Both the position numbers and the translations under genes were made by a program. Below, piece after piece: positions 59,681 to 64,000 of a stretch of 64,000 nt of DNA (the first letter of the stretch is position 1; every line of letters starts with the position of its first letter). Source of the DNA: Tahibacter aquaticus (GTDB lineage Bacteria; Pseudomonadota; Gammaproteobacteria; Xanthomonadales; Rhodanobacteraceae); the NCBI RefSeq assembly GCF_004363655.1, contig NZ_SNZH01000008.1, positions 124,001 to 188,000 on the forward strand. Reading direction: 5' to 3'. The notes under the pieces were generated by a model that saw only the letters and a program-made list of their open reading frames with translations, was not told where the DNA came from and searched no databases.

Positions 59681-60577
59681 TCAGCCGCGCCAGTACGGAT
59701 TGGGCTCGTGCGGATCGGGGCGGAACTGGAAACGCTTGTAGTGCCACTGGTATTGCTCGAAGGCCAGGCGTACGCACGCTTCCACGCCCTGGTTCAGTGC
59801 ACTCACGGCGGTATGCAGGTTTTCCGCGCCGATCTCCGCTGGAGCGGCGCGAAAGCGGATGCGATAGCCACCGCCCCGGGGCAGGCGCTCGGCAAAGGCA
59901 AACAGCACGGTCGCGCCGGTGCGCTGGGCCAGGCGCGACACCAGCACCATGGTCAGGGCTGGTACGCCGAAGAACGGCGCGAACTCGCCGTCGCCCTGCT
60001 TGGGCTGCTGGTCGGGCAGGATGCCGACGGTGCCGCCGGCCTGCAGCCGCTTGTACAACGTGCGCACGCCGGCACCTTCGGCGCGTACCTGCTCGGGCTT
60101 GAGCGCGCCGCGGGCCTTGACCAGCAGTGGTTCCAGCGCCGGGTTGCGCGGCGGCCGGTAGACGATGGCCAGGTCGGTGCGGCTGCACAGCCAGAAGTTC
60201 AGCAGCTCCCAGCAACCCAGGTGCGGCGCCGCCACGATCAGGCCGCGGCCAGAGGCCTGCGCGGCCTGAAACAGTTCTTCACCATCGACTTCGCGCACCA
60301 GCGCCAGCGCCGTTTCTGGCCCGGCGCCCCAGATTTTGGCGATCTCGGTAATCGATTTACCGGTTTCCCGCAGCGTGCGGCGCGCCGTGGCCTGACGCTG
60401 ACTGGCATCGAATTGCGTATTCACCAGGGCGAGATTCACCTCGGTATGGTGGCGCAGCTGGCTGCCGGACCACCAGAACAGCTGGCCCAGCAGTGCTCCC
60501 AGTCCATGCAGCAGGCGTAGCGGCAGCCGCCCGGACAGGCGCAACAGGAAATACAGAATGGCGAGTGAGGTAGACAT
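59681..60577 (-). CDS. Lipid A acyltransferase, LpxL/HtrB family
   Basis: The 298-aa inner-membrane enzyme transfers a fatty acyl chain from acyl-ACP to lipid A (or a related lipid). The N-terminus has a membrane helix ([32 protein letters not shown]). The catalytic HxxxxE is in APHLGCWE near residue 110, and the family motifs [38 protein letters not shown] and [12 protein letters not shown] (close to the common 'W.HRRFK.RP' end) follow. I take the ATG at 60577; further in-frame codons to 60619 lack a Shine-Dalgarno sequence. The gene is divergent from dtd and lies upstream of the MoxR operon on the same strand, but a 145-bp spacer and different functions argue against one operon. Confidence 0.88.
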   Translation of the reverse strand: MSTSLAILYFLLRLSGRLPLRLLHGLGALLGQLFWWSGSQLRHHTEVNLALVNTQFDASQRQATARRTLRETGKSITEIAKIWGAGPETALALVREVDGEELFQAAQASGRGLIVAAPHLGCWELLNFWLCSRTDLAIVYRPPRNPALEPLLVKARGALKPEQVRAEGAGVRTLYKRLQAGGTVGILPDQQPKQGDGEFAPFFGVPALTMVLVSRLAQRTGATVLFAFAERLPRGGGYRIRFRAAPAEIGAENLHTAVSALNQGVEACVRLAFEQYQWHYKRFQFRPDPHEPNPYWRG

Positions 60578-60660
60578 GCGAACCGCCGATGGTACCGGCC
60601 GGATTGACCGGCTGGCCATGCTTTCGCACCATCGCGTCCCCTCATTGTCCCGGACCAGCC

Positions 60661-61104
60661 ATGATCGCCCTGATCCAGCGCGTCAGCTCGGCGCGCGTCG
60701 ACGTAGACGGCAGTACGGTCGGCGCCATAGGCCCGGGCCTGCTGGCCCTGGTTGCGGTACAGCCCGGCGACGGCGAGGCGCAGACGGCACGCATGCTGCA
60801 GCGCCTGCTGGGCTATCGCGTGTTCGGCGACGAAGCCGGCCGCATGAACCGTTCGCTGGCCGATACCGCCGGCGGCCTGCTGCTGGTGTCGCAGTTCACC
60901 CTGGCCGCCGATACCGATTCGGGCATGCGCCCCAGCTTCACCCGCGCCGCCGCGCCGGCCGAAGCCGAACGCTGGTTCAACAGACTGGTCGAATTGGCCC
61001 GGAAAACCCACTCGTCCGGGGTGGAAACCGGGCGTTTCGGTGCCCATATGCAAGTCCACCTGGTCAACGACGGCCCCGTGACCTTCCGCCTCGAAGTTCC
61101 CTGA
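60661..61104 (+). CDS. dtd: D-aminoacyl-tRNA deacylase
   Basis: Dtd hydrolyses D-amino acids (and glycine from mischarged tRNAAla) off tRNA, protecting translation. The 147-aa product has the standard length. It shows [17 protein letters not shown] at the start, the catalytic SQFTLAADT (about 80-88), [12 protein letters not shown], and [22 protein letters not shown] near the end, which includes the G-P cis-peptide motif (NDGPVT). It diverges from the LpxL gene over 83 bp. rpoD starts 101 nt downstream on the same strand, with its own promoter-like sequences in between. Confidence 0.95.
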   Translation: MIALIQRVSSARVDVDGSTVGAIGPGLLALVAVQPGDGEAQTARMLQRLLGYRVFGDEAGRMNRSLADTAGGLLLVSQFTLAADTDSGMRPSFTRAAAPAEAERWFNRLVELARKTHSSGVETGRFGAHMQVHLVNDGPVTFRLEVP

Positions 61105-61157
61105 GCGTTCTGTACGCCACAGCACGCTATGCCTGCGAGCCAGGTCCAGGGCCTTCC

Positions 61158-61181
61158 TTGACAGGCTTCCTATAATTGACA
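61158..61181 (+). promoter_or_regulatory. TTGACAG direct repeat and TATAAT upstream of rpoD
   Basis: TTGACAG occurs at 61158 and again at 61176, 18 bp apart, and a perfect TATAAT is at 61171-61176. The TATAAT could be the rpoD -10, giving a short leader of about 25 nt, but the TTGACA upstream is only 7 nt away and the true -35 position (about 61148) is poor. Whether the repeat is an operator is open. Confidence 0.4.
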
Positions 61182-61205
61182 GTCTTTGCCTCCAGCCGAG
61201 CCCCC

Positions 61206-63071
<1,866 letters not shown>

Positions 63072-63127
63072 GCAGCATTCTGCACTAGGCGGCACACCAC
63101 GCCGGTAGTGGCCGAAGTCGTAACCGA

Positions 63128-63157
63128 AACCCTCCCTGTCAAAGGGGAGGGTTTTTT
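63128..63157 (+). terminator. Intrinsic terminator of rpoD
   Basis: AACCCTCCC (63128-63136) pairs with GGGAGGGTT (63145-63153) around an 8-nt loop and is followed by a run of T that extends to 63157. It lies 56 nt beyond the rpoD stop, the classical rho-independent form. Confidence 0.9.
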
Positions 63158-63418
63158 GTTGGGCGGAGTTGTTCTGCGCCAGCCGCTGCCTTAAGAAGTG
63201 GCGCTGCAGTTTGGATGGAATCAACGGCGAGCAAGAGACTGGCCGGAACCCCTCCTTCCCCTTCAAGCGGAAAACCGGGATGGGGATGGTGTTGGCCTCA
63301 GCCCTGAAGAAACAAAGCCTTCTTCAAGCGAGCGCCGCTACCGCCCGACTGGAGCGCATGGCAGGCCGAGCCGGGCAGGGACGGCCCCTGCTGCCCAATC
63401 ACTCGGCACCGAACCCCC
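63158..63418. other. Intergenic region without gene
   Basis: The 261 bp between the rpoD terminator and the end of the opposing acyltransferase gene contain open frames, but their translations are not protein-like and no start signal supports them. I saw no tRNA cloverleaf or repeat here. A small RNA cannot be excluded. Confidence 0.4.
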
Positions 63419-64000
63419 TCAAGCCGCCTCGCGTTTTAACGCCACCACGCTTTCCCGTGCCTGCGCCGCCAGCAGCTGCCGGTCCGCAATCTCCACGGTG
63501 CGCAGCGGCGCACCTATCGTCACCGTGATCGTGCCCGGCCGCACGCGGAACAGGCCGCCCAGGCTCAGCACCTTGCCCGAGCCCTCGATCGCCACCGGCA
63601 CCACATCGGCGCCCGAATCCAGCGCAATCTGGAAAGCGCCGCTCTTGAACGGCAAAACCTCGCCATCGTGACTGCGCGTGCCTTCCGGGAACACACACAG
63701 CGTCGCGCCGGCCTTCACCAGTTGCGCCGCCTCGCGCATGCGCTTGGTCGCCTCGCGTGCGCTGCTGCGCTCGACAAAGATCATGCCCATGGCCTTGGCA
63801 TAAGCGCCGACCAGCGGCAATCGGGACAACTCCTGCTTGAGCAGAAACTGCAGCGGCACCGGTATCGCGCGAAACAGCACGCAGATATCCATCATCGACT
63901 GGTGATTCGCCACCACAACATGCGGCCGCGTCCAGTCCACCCGGTCCACGCCGCGCACCACCAGCTTCGCCCCCGAGCCCCACAGCAGACCCGGCACCCA
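63419..64000 (-). CDS. 1-acyl-glycerol-3-phosphate acyltransferase (PlsC family), N-terminus cut by window edge
   Basis: The visible 190-odd residues are the catalytic part of a PlsC-type enzyme, which acylates lysophosphatidic acid at the membrane. The catalytic HxxxxD is in VVANHQSMMDICVLF, the acceptor-binding FPEGTRS in LCVFPEGTRSHDGEVLPFKSGAFQIAL, and VPVAIEGSGKVL follows as usual. The N-terminal membrane helix expected in the family would lie beyond position 64000, and an internal ATG at 63997 is not the real start. The frame continues to the window edge. It converges on rpoD. Confidence 0.9.
   Translation of the reverse strand, partial: WVPGLLWGSGAKLVVRGVDRVDWTRPHVVVANHQSMMDICVLFRAIPVPLQFLLKQELSRLPLVGAYAKAMGMIFVERSSAREATKRMREAAQLVKAGATLCVFPEGTRSHDGEVLPFKSGAFQIALDSGADVVPVAIEGSGKVLSLGGLFRVRPGTITVTIGAPLRTVEIADRQLLAAQARESVVALKREAA

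Noticed and set aside
61158-61176. TTGACA and TATAAT as a sigma-70 promoter pair for rpoD
   Set aside because: Both hexamers are perfect, but the spacer is 7 nt instead of 16-18, so they cannot be used together by sigma-70.

Overview
The window is GC-rich, densely coded bacterial chromosome. The block def-fmt-rsmB-DUF4390-ntrY, the topA-dprA-LysM block, rpoD next to dtd, a XanA2-like aromatic-acid ligase, a TonB-dependent receptor and several large Sec-secreted proteins together point to a gammaproteobacterium of the order Xanthomonadales (Lysobacterales), probably Rhodanobacteraceae-like. This placement is inference from gene content and order; there is no rRNA in the window to confirm it. 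I saw no tRNA, CRISPR array, transposase or phage gene.

Layout. 1-10.6 kb is mostly housekeeping on the minus strand: a truncated DUF4124 gene, purD, an NdvA-type ABC exporter (plus strand), an aryl-acid ligase coupled to tsaC, topA, dprA and a LysM protein. 10.8-16.3 kb is a tightly overlapping plus-strand operon: def, fmt, rsmB, DUF4390, ntrY. 16.4-21.5 kb holds two integral-membrane GT39-like glycosyltransferases, a WaaE-like glycosyltransferase and a small unknown gene. A 259-bp element bounded by inverted REP-like repeats follows, then a secreted dihaem cytochrome.

23.6-40.7 kb is the most striking accessory region: five consecutive plus-strand genes, each with an export signal. They encode a 1157-aa protein with SdrD_B-like and amidotransferase-like parts, a rhodanese-like lipoprotein with no catalytic Cys, two very large beta-helix/Ig-repeat proteins, and a 1374-aa RHS protein with a Sec signal and a Cys-rich tail. 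40.7-46.6 kb is a minus-strand operon behind a promoter overlapped by a Fur-box-like palindrome: DUF4198 protein, eight-EF-hand protein, ApbE-DUF2271 fusion and TonB receptor. It is probably a metal (iron) uptake and reduction locus.

46.8-52 kb is a signalling run: an NtrX-like regulator without GAFTGA, a Ser/Thr kinase with TPRs, a NarL-type histidine kinase translationally coupled to it, and a NarL-type regulator. ntrY (14.1 kb) and the ntrX-like gene (46.8 kb) look like a usual pair separated by about 30 kb of accessory DNA. 52-53.4 kb holds an exosortase-type surface protein and a small membrane protein.

53.6-59.5 kb is a four-gene operon with overlapping or nearly abutting ends: MoxR AAA+ ATPase, a small protein, a vWA/beta-propeller protein and a bpX6-like helical/beta-propeller protein. 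This matches the MoxR-vWA-beta-propeller ternary systems inferred to act in biological conflict, and it is the best candidate for a little-described system here. The window closes with an LpxL/HtrB acyltransferase, dtd, rpoD with a clear terminator, and a truncated PlsC-type acyltransferase.
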